Shown here in pieces: positions 1 to 8,383 of a stretch of 64,000 nt of DNA. The stretch is from the NCBI RefSeq assembly GCF_000347775.1, contig NZ_APAT01000015.1, positions 1-64,000 on the forward strand, written 5' to 3'. Each line of letters opens with the position of its first letter. Within the stretch, counting starts at the first letter, position 1. Under the pieces are notes generated by a model. That model was not told the DNA's origin. It saw only the letters and a list, made by a program, of their open reading frames with translations, and did not search any database. This stretch comes from Marinobacter santoriniensis NKSG1. GTDB lineage: Bacteria > Pseudomonadota > Gammaproteobacteria > Pseudomonadales > Oleiphilaceae. Both the position numbers and the translations under genes were made by a program.

Positions 1-2
1 AA

Positions 3-1835
3 CTGCCCTCCCGAGGCGGTGTAACGAGACCGCTCACTAAAGAAGACTTCTCCAGCAAAGGGGCGATCTTCCTTCAGGAAAAAGCACAGTTCGACACCCT
101 GGTGAACCTTAAGGAAGGAGATGATCGCGCCCAAGCGATTATCGACGCGATGGAGGTCATCGAAGCCGACTACGAAACCCTCAGAGGCGTGTTGCCGAAA
201 AGCGAGTATCAAGAACTGGATAACGATGTTCTTGGCAATCTTCTTCGTACCTTCAACGACCCGGCGCTTAAGAAAGCGACTGGCGATATCTTTGGCCGCA
301 TCTACGAATACTTCCTAACCCAATTTGCTAACCAAAGCGCCCACGATGGTGGTGAGTTCTTCACGCCCGTTTCCTTAGTGCAGATGATCGTGAACTTTAT
401 CGAGCCAGATCACGGCTCGGTGATTGACCCTGCTTGTGGCTCTGGGGGCATGTTTGTGCAGAGTGCTCATTTCATCGAGAAGATGCATAAGAACCCCCAG
501 GATGTAGCCACTTTCTACGGAGCGGAGAAAAACCCGACTACCATTCGCCTCGCCAAGATGAACCTGGCTGTCCATGGTCTGGAGGGCAAAATCCAGAAGG
601 CCATTTCCTACTACGAAGATCCCCATGAATTTCTGGGCAAAGCCGACTTCGTGATGGCTAACCCGCCGTTCAACGTTGATGACGTGGATGCGGAGAAAAT
701 CAAAAACGATCCGCGCTTACCGTTTGGCTTGCCAGGGGTGAATAAAAAAGGCGCAGTCTCCAACGGTAACTATCTCTGGATTTCGTACTTTTATAGCTAT
801 CTGAATGACGTTGGCCGAGCAGGTTTCGTCATGTCCTCGCAGGCTTCCAGTGCCGGAGGGCAGGAGGCCGAAGTGCGCCGTAAGCTGGTCGAGAGTGGTC
901 ATGTCGGCGCGATGGTCGCAATCCGCTCAAACTTCTTCTATACCCGCTCAGTACCTTGTGAGCTTTGGTTCTTTAACAAGAACAAAGCAGAGCACATGAA
1001 AGATAAGGTGCTGATGCTGGATGCGCGGAATGTCTATACAAAGGTAACGCGCAAAATCTACGATTTCTCGCCCGAGCAACTGGCCAATCTGACCTCTATC
1101 GTTTGGCTCTATCGTGGCCAGAAAGAGCGCTTCCTGGATCTGGTTGGGACCTACCTAGCTCGCACACTTGCAGAAGCCAAGTCTAGCAAAGAGCAGGTAT
1201 GGAGCTTTATCGCTCAACTGGATGAACTGATTGGTAAAATTCCAAATCCAGATGAAGACACAAAATCTGCTTTTGAATCACTCGCCCGAGATCTCAAAGC
1301 TTTTGAAGAAAGAATTGACGCCGAGGCAATGACTTGGGACAGAGCAGAGAGGAGCAATTCGAAGCTTATCGCTACCGCTGGAAAATTAGAGCCTTTAGCT
1401 GAAACGAGCCGCGATCTGATTAAGCAAATTGATCAGCTCTTCAAGCTCGTTGAGAAACACGCCAAAGATAGCGGAGCAAAAGGTTTTAACAGACCGATTA
1501 AAGAACTTGACGAACAACGCAAAGAAACGGTCGAGCAGTTAAAGCTGATTCGTTATTTCTTTAAGCAGGCCCACTGGCTGCAAGACCGCTTCCCCGATGC
1601 CGAGCTATGTGACGTGGAAGGCTTGGTCAAACTGGCGGATATCGAGGAGATCAAAGACAATGACTGGAGCCTGACGCCAGGTCGCTATGTCGGCGTCGCA
1701 CCAGAGGAAGAAGATGAAGACTTCGATTTTGAAGAAACGCTTCGCGATATTCATATCGAGCTTAAAGGACTGGATGAAGAAGCCTCAACGATAAGCGCTC
1801 GAATCCAGAAGAATTTTGAGGAATTGGGCATATGA
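3..1835 (+). CDS. hsdM: Type I restriction-modification DNA methyltransferase subunit HsdM (5' end outside window)
   Basis: The reading frame is open from the first bases of the window, so the N-terminus lies upstream; a GTG at 102 is only an internal codon. The protein is the N6-adenine methyltransferase subunit of a type I system, which methylates the recognition sequence and forms the core of the HsdM2S and R2M2S complexes. The S-adenosylmethionine motif I (DPACGSGGMF, about 420-450) and the catalytic motif IV NPPF (about 661-672) are both present and intact. The C-terminal third is rich in charged helices, as expected for the part that contacts HsdS. The stop overlaps the hsdS start (ATGA at 1832-1835), so the two are translationally coupled. 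The region is AT-richer than the genes right of 6.6 kb, which suggests horizontal acquisition. Confidence 0.95.
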   Translation: MPSRGGVTRPLTKEDFSSKGAIFLQEKAQFDTLVNLKEGDDRAQAIIDAMEVIEADYETLRGVLPKSEYQELDNDVLGNLLRTFNDPALKKATGDIFGRIYEYFLTQFANQSAHDGGEFFTPVSLVQMIVNFIEPDHGSVIDPACGSGGMFVQSAHFIEKMHKNPQDVATFYGAEKNPTTIRLAKMNLAVHGLEGKIQKAISYYEDPHEFLGKADFVMANPPFNVDDVDAEKIKNDPRLPFGLPGVNKKGAVSNGNYLWISYFYSYLNDVGRAGFVMSSQASSAGGQEAEVRRKLVESGHVGAMVAIRSNFFYTRSVPCELWFFNKNKAEHMKDKVLMLDARNVYTKVTRKIYDFSPEQLANLTSIVWLYRGQKERFLDLVGTYLARTLAEAKSSKEQVWSFIAQLDELIGKIPNPDEDTKSAFESLARDLKAFEERIDAEAMTWDRAERSNSKLIATAGKLEPLAETSRDLIKQIDQLFKLVEKHAKDSGAKGFNRPIKELDEQRKETVEQLKLIRYFFKQAHWLQDRFPDAELCDVEGLVKLADIEEIKDNDWSLTPGRYVGVAPEEEDEDFDFEETLRDIHIELKGLDEEASTISARIQKNFEELGI

Positions 1836-2977
1836 GTTGGGCGGAAAAAAGCCTTGATGAGTTAGGCACTGTATCGAGAGGCCGATCTCGACATAGGCCT
1901 CGTGACGCAGCTCACCTTTATGGAGGTGAATACCCCTTTATACAAACAGGTGATGTGAAGCATGCTGGGTTATATTTAACTGAATATGAGCATACTTATA
2001 GCGAAGCGGGATTGGCACAAAGCAAACTTTGGCCTGAGGGAACTTTGTGTATCACCATCGCAGCGAATATCGCCGATACCTCAATTTTAAAAATTAGGGC
2101 CTGCTTTCCTGACAGCGTAATAGGCTTCATCCCCGAAAAAGAGAAAGCCGATGCGCGTTTTATCAAGTATCTTTTCGATGCAATGTTGAAGAAACGATAC
2201 ATGAATTTCACTCAAGGTGCGGCTCAAGATAATCTAAGCCAAGGCAAATTACTTTCGCTTAAATTTCCAGTCCCGAACTTCCGGACTCAAAAATCTATAG
2301 CTGACATCCTTTGCAAGTACGACGAACTCATCGACAACAACAATCGGCGGATAGAGTTGCTCGAGGAGTCCGCTAGACAGTTATTTAAAGAGTGGTTTGT
2401 GCGTTTCCGCTTCCCCGGACATGAGCATATTAAAATTATAAATGGCGTGCCGGCAGGGTGGGAGTCTAAAAAGGTGGGCGATCTTTTAATGAAAATAAAA
2501 CGTCCCGGCAAGGTAAAAAAAGATGAGTATTTAGAGTTTGGCGAGTTTCCTTGTGTAGATCAATCACGGGATTTTATAGGTGGATATACTGATGCTTCCG
2601 ATATCGTAATTAAAGAGCCTCTACCACTTGTGGTTTTTGGTGATCATACTAGGGTTTTAAAATTTATCGATTTTCCATTTGCATGCGGAGCCGACGGTAC
2701 TCAGTTGCTGCATCCAAATGATGACAGGCTAAGTATTCAGTATTTTTACTTTGCTTTGGTGACAGTTGATCTGTCAAATTATTTTTACGCGCGTCATTTT
2801 AAATTTCTGAAAGATCAAATTCTCTTAATCCCAACTGAACAGTTAATGCAGGCTTTCACCGATATTGCATCAACGAACATGAAGCAGGTTTCTAAATTAA
2901 GGGACCAGAATAAACAATTGGCCTTAGCTCGTGACCTCCTTCTTCCTAAACTCATGAATGGGGAGATTGCAGTCTGA
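1832..2977 (+). CDS. hsdS: Type I restriction-modification specificity subunit HsdS
   Basis: This 381-residue protein determines the DNA target of the type I complex. It shows the usual two-repeat design: a first target-recognition domain (about residues 1-150), a central conserved helix (about 165-205, containing QKSIADIL and LIDNNNRRIELLEE), a second target-recognition domain (about 210-350) and a closing conserved helix ending LLLPKLMNGEI. The two recognition domains differ strongly from each other, so the target should be a bipartite asymmetric sequence; its bases cannot be read from the protein. It is the most AT-rich gene of the operon, which is common for exchanged hsdS alleles. The start overlaps the hsdM stop and the stop overlaps the hsdR start by one base (TGATG). 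Confidence 0.93.
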   Translation: MSWAEKSLDELGTVSRGRSRHRPRDAAHLYGGEYPFIQTGDVKHAGLYLTEYEHTYSEAGLAQSKLWPEGTLCITIAANIADTSILKIRACFPDSVIGFIPEKEKADARFIKYLFDAMLKKRYMNFTQGAAQDNLSQGKLLSLKFPVPNFRTQKSIADILCKYDELIDNNNRRIELLEESARQLFKEWFVRFRFPGHEHIKIINGVPAGWESKKVGDLLMKIKRPGKVKKDEYLEFGEFPCVDQSRDFIGGYTDASDIVIKEPLPLVVFGDHTRVLKFIDFPFACGADGTQLLHPNDDRLSIQYFYFALVTVDLSNYFYARHFKFLKDQILLIPTEQLMQAFTDIASTNMKQVSKLRDQNKQLALARDLLLPKLMNGEIAV

Positions 2978-5900
2978 TGGCACTGCTCAATGAAGATACG
3001 CTGGTTCAAGCAACCACAGCCGATTATCTGAAAGACCAGTTAGGCTGGGAAAGTATCTTTGCCTATAACAGTGAGAGTTTTGGCAAGGAAGGCACGCTCG
3101 GCAGGGCGTCTGATAGAGAAGTTGTTCTCACCCGTCATCTGGGCGAGGCACTAATGAAGCTTAATCCAGGCTTCCCCAATACTGCCTATCAGGATGCGCT
3201 GCGCCAGATCACCGAAGCCCCCGTGACCGAGAACACGCTGCAAATCAATTTTGAACAGTATGAGTTGATTAAAAGCGGCGTTCAGGTTCAGTTCCGCAAT
3301 GCTAAAGGTGAGCTTGAGAAAAAGCGTCTGAGAGTCATTGATTTTGACGACCCTGAAAACAATCACTTCCTTTGTGTTCGTGAGCTATGGGTGCGTGGTG
3401 ATATTTACCGCCGCCGCGCCGACATTGTTGGTTTTGTTAATGGCCTTCCCTTGATGTTCATTGAGTGCAAGACCATTCACAAAGACATTCGTCATGCTTA
3501 TGAGCAAAACCTGTCTGATTACAAAGACACTATTCCCCATCTCTTTCACCACAATGCCTTTGTGATTCTAGGTAACGGTGTGGACGCCAGGATTGGATCG
3601 GTTTCCAGCAAGTTTGCGCATTTCAATGACTGGAAACGTTTGGCCGAGGATGATCCAGGTGTTGTGGATATGGAGACTTTGCTCAAAGGTATCTGTAATA
3701 AACGCGATTTTCTTGATCTCTTCGAAAACTATACGCTGTTTGATGAGAGCGATGGCAAGCTAATTAAGATCCTTGCCCGTAACCATCAGTTCTTAGGCGT
3801 GAACCGTGCCATCGAAGCGGTAAAGAAGCGTGAAGAGCGACAGGGCAAGCTGGGCGTGTTCTGGCATACGCAGGGCTCTGGTAAGTCTTATTCCATCGTA
3901 TTCTTTGCTCGTAAAATTCACCGCAAGCTTGGCGGTAACTTTACCTTCCTGATTTGTACCGATCGTGAGGATCTGGATGGTCAGATCTATAACACCTTTG
4001 CAGGGTGTGGGCTTGTTGATAATGATCAGGATCCATGCCGCGCGGGCTCAGGCCATCACCTAAAAGAATTGCTCCACCAGCATAAAGCCTATGTCTTCAC
4101 GCTAGTGCAGAAATTCAATAAGGATGTTGATCCCGATGATCCGTATTCGGATCGCGACGATGTTATCGTGATTACCGATGAAGCGCACCGAACCCAATAT
4201 GGGCGCTTATCATTGAACTTGCGCAACGCGCTGCCCAATGCCAGCTATATCGGCTTCACCGGGACGCCGCTCTTTAAAGATGATGAAATCACTCGACGGG
4301 TATTTGGGGAATACGTCTCGACCTATGACTTCCAGAGGGCTGTAGAAGATCACGCAACAGTTCCTCTTTACTACGATGCCAGGGGTGAAAAGCTCGGCCT
4401 TGCGACCAATGACCTCAATGAAAAAATCGCAGCCAAGCTCGAAGAGATCGAGATTGAAGATCAGGATGTGTCCGAGCGCTTGGAGCGTGAGCTAAAACGT
4501 GACTATCACATCATCACGGCGCAAAGCCGTTTGGAGCAGATAGCCGAAGACTTCGTCGATCACTACAGCGTTGGCGGTCAAAACGGCAAGGCGATGATGG
4601 TCTGTATCGACAAAATCACCTGCGTTCGTATGCAGCAGATTATCCTCGAGAAGTGGCAGGAAAAAATCGCTGAGGTTGAAAAAGAGTTGCCGAAACTCTC
4701 TGATGAGCAAGCTGTCATGCAGATGGAGCGCAAGCTTGCTTGGATGCGTGAAACCATCATGGCTGTGGTGGTCAGTGAAGAGCAGGGCGAGGTCGATAAA
4801 TTCCGCAAGTGGGATCTTGATATCACCCCACACCGAAGGCTTATTAAGGAAGGCTTTGAAACGGTCGATGGCAAACGCCTGGACATGGAGAGCGCTTTTA
4901 AGAAGGAGGACCATCCTTTTCGTGTGGCCATCGTTTGCGCCATGTGGCTGACAGGCTTTGATGTGCCAACCATGTCGACGCTATATCTTGATAAGCCGCT
5001 TAAGGCGCACACCTTGATGCAGGCGATAGCCCGCGCCAACCGTGTAGCCGAAGGCAAAAATAACGGCCTGATCGTAGATTACTGCGGTATCTTGAAGAAC
5101 TTACGCAAAGCCCTTGCGACCTTTGCTGGCCATTCTGGCGGTGGGGGCGGAGATGACAAGCCGCCGCCAGAGTTTGATCCGGTAAAACCAGAAGAAGAAT
5201 TGCTTGCGGATCTTGAAGAAACTATAGAGACAATAAGAGCTTTTCTGGCCGGAAAAGAATTTAGATTGGAAGATGTCCTTGAGAAAACGGGCTTTGAGCG
5301 CAACAAGGTAATTATTGACGCAAAAGAAGTAATCAACCAAAACGATGAAACCCGCAAGCGATTTGAGATTATCTGCCGTGAGGTGTTCAAAAAGTTCAAG
5401 GCCTGTTTGACGATTAAGGCTATAAATAACTACCGCTCCGCCTACGATGCAATCAATATTATCTACAAAAGCTTGAAAGAGGATGTAGAGAAGGCTGATA
5501 TTTCCGACATCATGCGCAAACTTCACGCTGCAATTGAAGAGAGTATTGAGCCGAAAAGTGGCGGCAAGGGTCAAGGCAAACTTTATGATATCAGCAAGAT
5601 CGACTTTGATCGGCTGCGAAGAGAATTTGAGCGCTCGCCCGCTAAGAACACAACCGTTCAAAGTCTCAAAGAGGTCATCGAGAAAAAGCTCCTTAAAATG
5701 CTCATGCAGAACCCGACTCGGACGGATTTTCAGAAGCACTACGAGGAAATCGTTGATGCATATAACAATGAGAAAGACCGGGTAACTATTGAAGCGACCT
5801 TCGAAGCTTTAATTAAACTGGTTGATGATTTGAGCGAGGAGGAACAGCGAGCAGTCAAGGAGGGCCTGTCGGAAGATTCCTTAGCGCTGTTTGATTTGCT

Positions 5901-6180
5901 ATTGAAGCCAGATCTTTCCGGGAAAGAAATTGATCGTATTAAGACAGTGTCCGAAGGCCTGTACAAGACGATAAGAGAAGAGCTGGATCGAGTGCAGAAC
6001 TTTTCCGCCAAGCAGAGTACGCGAGATGAGATTAAGGTGAAAATCAAAAATTTCTTGTGGGATGAGAAAACTGGCTTGCCTGAGAGCTTTAATCCTGAAG
6101 AAGTTGAGGAAAAAACTGAGGCAGTATTTGTGCATTTGTTGATTTCACAGCGCAACGGCGCTTGGATGAGTGCCATCTGA
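2977..6180 (+). CDS. hsdR: Type I restriction endonuclease motor subunit HsdR
   Basis: This 1067-residue protein is the translocase and nuclease of the type I complex, cutting unmodified DNA after ATP-driven translocation. The N-terminal PD-(D/E)xK nuclease core is visible as RADIVGFVNG followed by FIECKT (about residues 145-165). The superfamily 2 motor carries Walker A TQGSGKS (K303), the DEAH box at D401-H404, motif III FTGTP and a downstream helicase motif ending QAIARANR. The long C-terminal helical region (about 720-1067) is the part that docks to HsdM. No frameshift or missing catalytic residue is seen, so the system looks functional. It is the last gene of hsdM-hsdS-hsdR and is followed by about 320 bp of non-coding DNA and the dif site. 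Confidence 0.95.
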   Translation: MALLNEDTLVQATTADYLKDQLGWESIFAYNSESFGKEGTLGRASDREVVLTRHLGEALMKLNPGFPNTAYQDALRQITEAPVTENTLQINFEQYELIKSGVQVQFRNAKGELEKKRLRVIDFDDPENNHFLCVRELWVRGDIYRRRADIVGFVNGLPLMFIECKTIHKDIRHAYEQNLSDYKDTIPHLFHHNAFVILGNGVDARIGSVSSKFAHFNDWKRLAEDDPGVVDMETLLKGICNKRDFLDLFENYTLFDESDGKLIKILARNHQFLGVNRAIEAVKKREERQGKLGVFWHTQGSGKSYSIVFFARKIHRKLGGNFTFLICTDREDLDGQIYNTFAGCGLVDNDQDPCRAGSGHHLKELLHQHKAYVFTLVQKFNKDVDPDDPYSDRDDVIVITDEAHRTQYGRLSLNLRNALPNASYIGFTGTPLFKDDEITRRVFGEYVSTYDFQRAVEDHATVPLYYDARGEKLGLATNDLNEKIAAKLEEIEIEDQDVSERLERELKRDYHIITAQSRLEQIAEDFVDHYSVGGQNGKAMMVCIDKITCVRMQQIILEKWQEKIAEVEKELPKLSDEQAVMQMERKLAWMRETIMAVVVSEEQGEVDKFRKWDLDITPHRRLIKEGFETVDGKRLDMESAFKKEDHPFRVAIVCAMWLTGFDVPTMSTLYLDKPLKAHTLMQAIARANRVAEGKNNGLIVDYCGILKNLRKALATFAGHSGGGGGDDKPPPEFDPVKPEEELLADLEETIETIRAFLAGKEFRLEDVLEKTGFERNKVIIDAKEVINQNDETRKRFEIICREVFKKFKACLTIKAINNYRSAYDAINIIYKSLKEDVEKADISDIMRKLHAAIEESIEPKSGGKGQGKLYDISKIDFDRLRREFERSPAKNTTVQSLKEVIEKKLLKMLMQNPTRTDFQKHYEEIVDAYNNEKDRVTIEATFEALIKLVDDLSEEEQRAVKEGLSEDSLALFDLLLKPDLSGKEIDRIKTVSEGLYKTIREELDRVQNFSAKQSTRDEIKVKIKNFLWDEKTGLPESFNPEEVEEKTEAVFVHLLISQRNGAWMSAI

Positions 6181-6415
6181 GTTCGCCTCAATGCGGACAA
6201 AAGGGTTCGAGCAACCGTGAGCAATTCTGGTCGGGCCCGCGCCTGAACTCAGTCTCGAGGAAGAAATAAGATTACTAAGTGAGTGCCAAGATTGCACCGA
6301 TCGTGAACAAGAGGAGCGCGACCTCGCTGCACCAAGAATCTCATGTTGCTTTTGAAAAATTACAGGTGAAACAGTCGAACGTACTCGCAAGCTTCTGATA
6401 TAAAGATAGTTATAG

Positions 6416-6457
6416 ATTTCAATCCTCGTGAGACCGAATCTCAGTCTCGTCTGAAAT
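6416..6457. repeat. Two-tier inverted repeat downstream of hsdR
   Basis: Outer arms ATTTCA (6416-6421) and TGAAAT (6452-6457) enclose inner arms GAGAC (6430-6434) and GTCTC (6444-6448). It could fold in the hsdR transcript, but there is no T-tract, so a classical intrinsic terminator is not supported. It could also be a protein-binding site close to dif. Confidence 0.4.
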
Positions 6458-6503
6458 TAACACCACCTAAGTTGCTCGTCTTGATTGCGGGCCACCACAC
6501 TAT

Positions 6504-6531
6504 ACTGCGCATAATGTATATTATGTTAAAT
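6504..6531 (+). other. dif: dif chromosome dimer resolution site (XerC/XerD core)
   Basis: The 28 bases consist of an XerC arm ACTGCGCATAA (6504-6514), a six-base centre TGTATA (6515-6520) and an XerD arm TTATGTTAAAT (6521-6531). Compared with the E. coli K-12 dif site as I know it, 26 of 28 positions agree; only the first two bases of the XerC arm differ (GG there, AC here). The centre and the XerD arm are identical. This identifies the site where XerCD, activated by FtsK, resolve chromosome dimers, and places the window at the replication terminus. The same core is also the target of Xer-exploiting mobile elements and phages. Octamers matching the FtsK-loading motif to the right mostly point towards this site. 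Confidence 0.93.
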
Positions 6532-6586
6532 CGAATGTGGGTCCGAATACTTGATACCTATCTCCATTGCAGTCGTGACCCTCTCC

Positions 6587-7501
6587 TCATTCGGACAACG
6601 TAAAGTCCACTTCATCCAATGACTCACTCAGGAAATCAAGAAGTGCCCTGACAGCTGGCAACAAACCTCTTCGCGAGGGAAAAACCGCATGGAAAATTCC
6701 ACCACGCGGATGCCATCCGGGAATCACATTGATGAGTCGCCCCTCGATTAAATCCCGACCAGCAACAATAAGCGGCATTCGGACAACACCCAGCCCTGCT
6801 AACGCGGCCTGACGTAATGTGAATACGTCATCAGTGACCAGACGTGGGTTATGGGCAATCTGGACCGAGATACCGTCTGGGCCGTCAAGGCACCACACAT
6901 GTTTGCCACCCGGCTGTTCAAAATCGAGGCTTGGAAATGCGATTAAATCCTCCGGTACTTCAACACTTCTCGGACTGGCGAGAAGTTCGGGCGACGCCAT
7001 CAGACATTGTGGGCTTCGGGAAAGAACCTTCATTGTCAGGTCGCTATCCTCCAAAGGTGGAAAACGGACCCTCAGGGCGATGTCGAAGCCCTCTTTCAAG
7101 ACATCAACGCGGCGGCTGGTCGCTTCCATCTCCACTTTCACCTTTGGAAACTTTTCCATGAATCGAACCAGAAGCGGCGAGATAAGAAAATAAATCAGGC
7201 CAGGCGGGCAACTCAGCCTAACAGTTCCCCGGGGCTCCGATCGTGATCGATCAATGAGCTCCTGTGCCGCATCGGCTTCCACCAGCATCGCGACGCAATG
7301 CCGATAATACTCCTTTCCCAGTTCGGTAACGGTGAAGCGTCTTGTTGAGCGGTTGATCAACCTTGTATCCAGCCGATCCTCAAGCAAGGCGACTCGCCGG
7401 TTTAGTTTGGATTTGGGAATGCCAAGCGCCCTTCCCGCTGGTGCGAAACCACCGTAGTCCACCACCTGGACGAAGTAGTAAAGATCGTTCAGGTCCTGCA
7501 T
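6587..7501 (-). CDS. LysR-family transcriptional regulator
   Basis: This 304-residue protein has an N-terminal winged helix-turn-helix (about residues 3-60, with the pattern GGFAPAGRALGIPKSKLNRRVALLEDRL) and a C-terminal periplasmic-binding-like effector domain (about 90-295). It is transcribed away from the isochorismatase-family gene at 7710, with 208 bp between them. LysR proteins usually control the divergent neighbour, so the likely targets are the hydrolase and pirin genes; the inducer is unknown. The protein resembles the branch often annotated as regulators next to pirin/YcaC pairs. It is the first gene to the right of dif and has the base composition of the rest of the window, unlike hsd. 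Confidence 0.9.
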   Translation of the reverse strand: MQDLNDLYYFVQVVDYGGFAPAGRALGIPKSKLNRRVALLEDRLDTRLINRSTRRFTVTELGKEYYRHCVAMLVEADAAQELIDRSRSEPRGTVRLSCPPGLIYFLISPLLVRFMEKFPKVKVEMEATSRRVDVLKEGFDIALRVRFPPLEDSDLTMKVLSRSPQCLMASPELLASPRSVEVPEDLIAFPSLDFEQPGGKHVWCLDGPDGISVQIAHNPRLVTDDVFTLRQAALAGLGVVRMPLIVAGRDLIEGRLINVIPGWHPRGGIFHAVFPSRRGLLPAVRALLDFLSESLDEVDFTLSE

Positions 7502-7709
7502 ATGAAATCGTCCTATTCATGGAACAGTCAGTACGAATTTCGCTGTCTACCCAGCTAAATCGAGCGGCTTTAGTCTAATCCGTGTTCCTCCATTGAGGGA
7601 ACTGAAACGGCCTGGATCATATAGAAAAAGGCCTCTTTGGCGCCAATGCAACCTACTAAACAATGCAGCTGGCGAAAACTGATCACGTCAATAGCAAGGA
7701 GAACGGGAA
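7502..7709. promoter_or_regulatory. Divergent promoter region, LysR gene / ycaC-like gene
   Basis: This 208-bp gap separates two divergent genes and must hold both promoters and, by LysR habit, the regulator's binding site. A strong ribosome site (AAGGAG, about 7698-7703) precedes the ATG at 7710. I could not fix the promoter boxes by eye. Confidence 0.5.
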
Positions 7710-8330
7710 ATGGGATATACCTATAATCGACTTAACAAGGACGACGTCGCACTGCTGATGGTTGACCACCAGGCGGGGCTGCTGTCGTTAGTACGGGATT
7801 TCAGCCCGGACGACTTCAAGAACAATGTACTGGCGCTCGCCGACATTGCCAGGTTTTTTGATATCCCCACTATTCTCACCACTAGCTTCGAGGATGGTCC
7901 TAACGGGCCCATGGTTCCGGAGGTGAAGGAATGTTTCCCAGATGCGCCATACTTTGCCCGGCCAGGACAGATTAATTGCTGGGATAACGAGGATTTCGTT
8001 AATGCAGTAAAAGCGACCGGTAAAAAGCAGCTCCTGATTGCAGGTGTCGTGACCGATGTCTGCGTCGCGTTCCCAACCCTTTCTGCGCTCGAAGAAGGCT
8101 ACGAGGTGTTTGTAGTGACGGATGCGTCCGGCACATTCAATCAGACTACCCGCGACGCCGCATGGAGCCGTATGGAGCAGGCCGGAGCTCAGCTGATGAA
8201 TTGGTTCAGCGTTGGCTGTGAACTGCATCGGGACTGGCGAAACGACATAGAAGGCTTCGGTGGTATTCTGGCCAAACACCTTCCCCACTACGCCAACCTT
8301 ATGCAGAGTTTTTCCGCACAAAAGGCGTAA
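7710..8330 (+). CDS. Isochorismatase-superfamily hydrolase, YcaC-like
   Basis: This 206-residue cysteine hydrolase closely follows the E. coli YcaC pattern. The catalytic aspartate is D19 in MVDHQAG and the nucleophile is C118 in AGVVTDVCVAFP; the family's FARPGQINCWDNEDF stretch lies between them, and VVTDASGTFN follows. The superfamily cleaves amide or ether bonds in small metabolites; the substrate of YcaC proteins is not firmly known, so none is assigned here. It is cytoplasmic, without a signal peptide. The downstream pirin gene follows after about 50 bp on the same strand and the pair is probably co-transcribed under the divergent LysR regulator. Confidence 0.9.
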   Translation: MGYTYNRLNKDDVALLMVDHQAGLLSLVRDFSPDDFKNNVLALADIARFFDIPTILTTSFEDGPNGPMVPEVKECFPDAPYFARPGQINCWDNEDFVNAVKATGKKQLLIAGVVTDVCVAFPTLSALEEGYEVFVVTDASGTFNQTTRDAAWSRMEQAGAQLMNWFSVGCELHRDWRNDIEGFGGILAKHLPHYANLMQSFSAQKA

Positions 8331-8383
8331 GAGCCAAGACTGACAAACTATACTCACAGGGATGTGAATTAAGGATGCCCTCC

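Larger units (their letters stand above)
6181..6586. other. Intergenic terminus region with dif
   Basis: No gene is supported in these 406 bases. It holds the dif site (6504-6531) and a two-tier inverted repeat (6416-6457). On the + strand at about 6223-6350 an open stretch reads like a charged protein fragment (ELSLEEEIRLLSECQDC) without a start codon or ribosome site; it may be a gene remnant left at an insertion boundary, but this is weak. Confidence 0.6.

Noticed and set aside
6206-6240. tRNA-like GGTTCGAG after hsdR as an integration target
   Set aside because: No acceptor stem, anticodon arm or CCA-proximal pairing can be formed around it.
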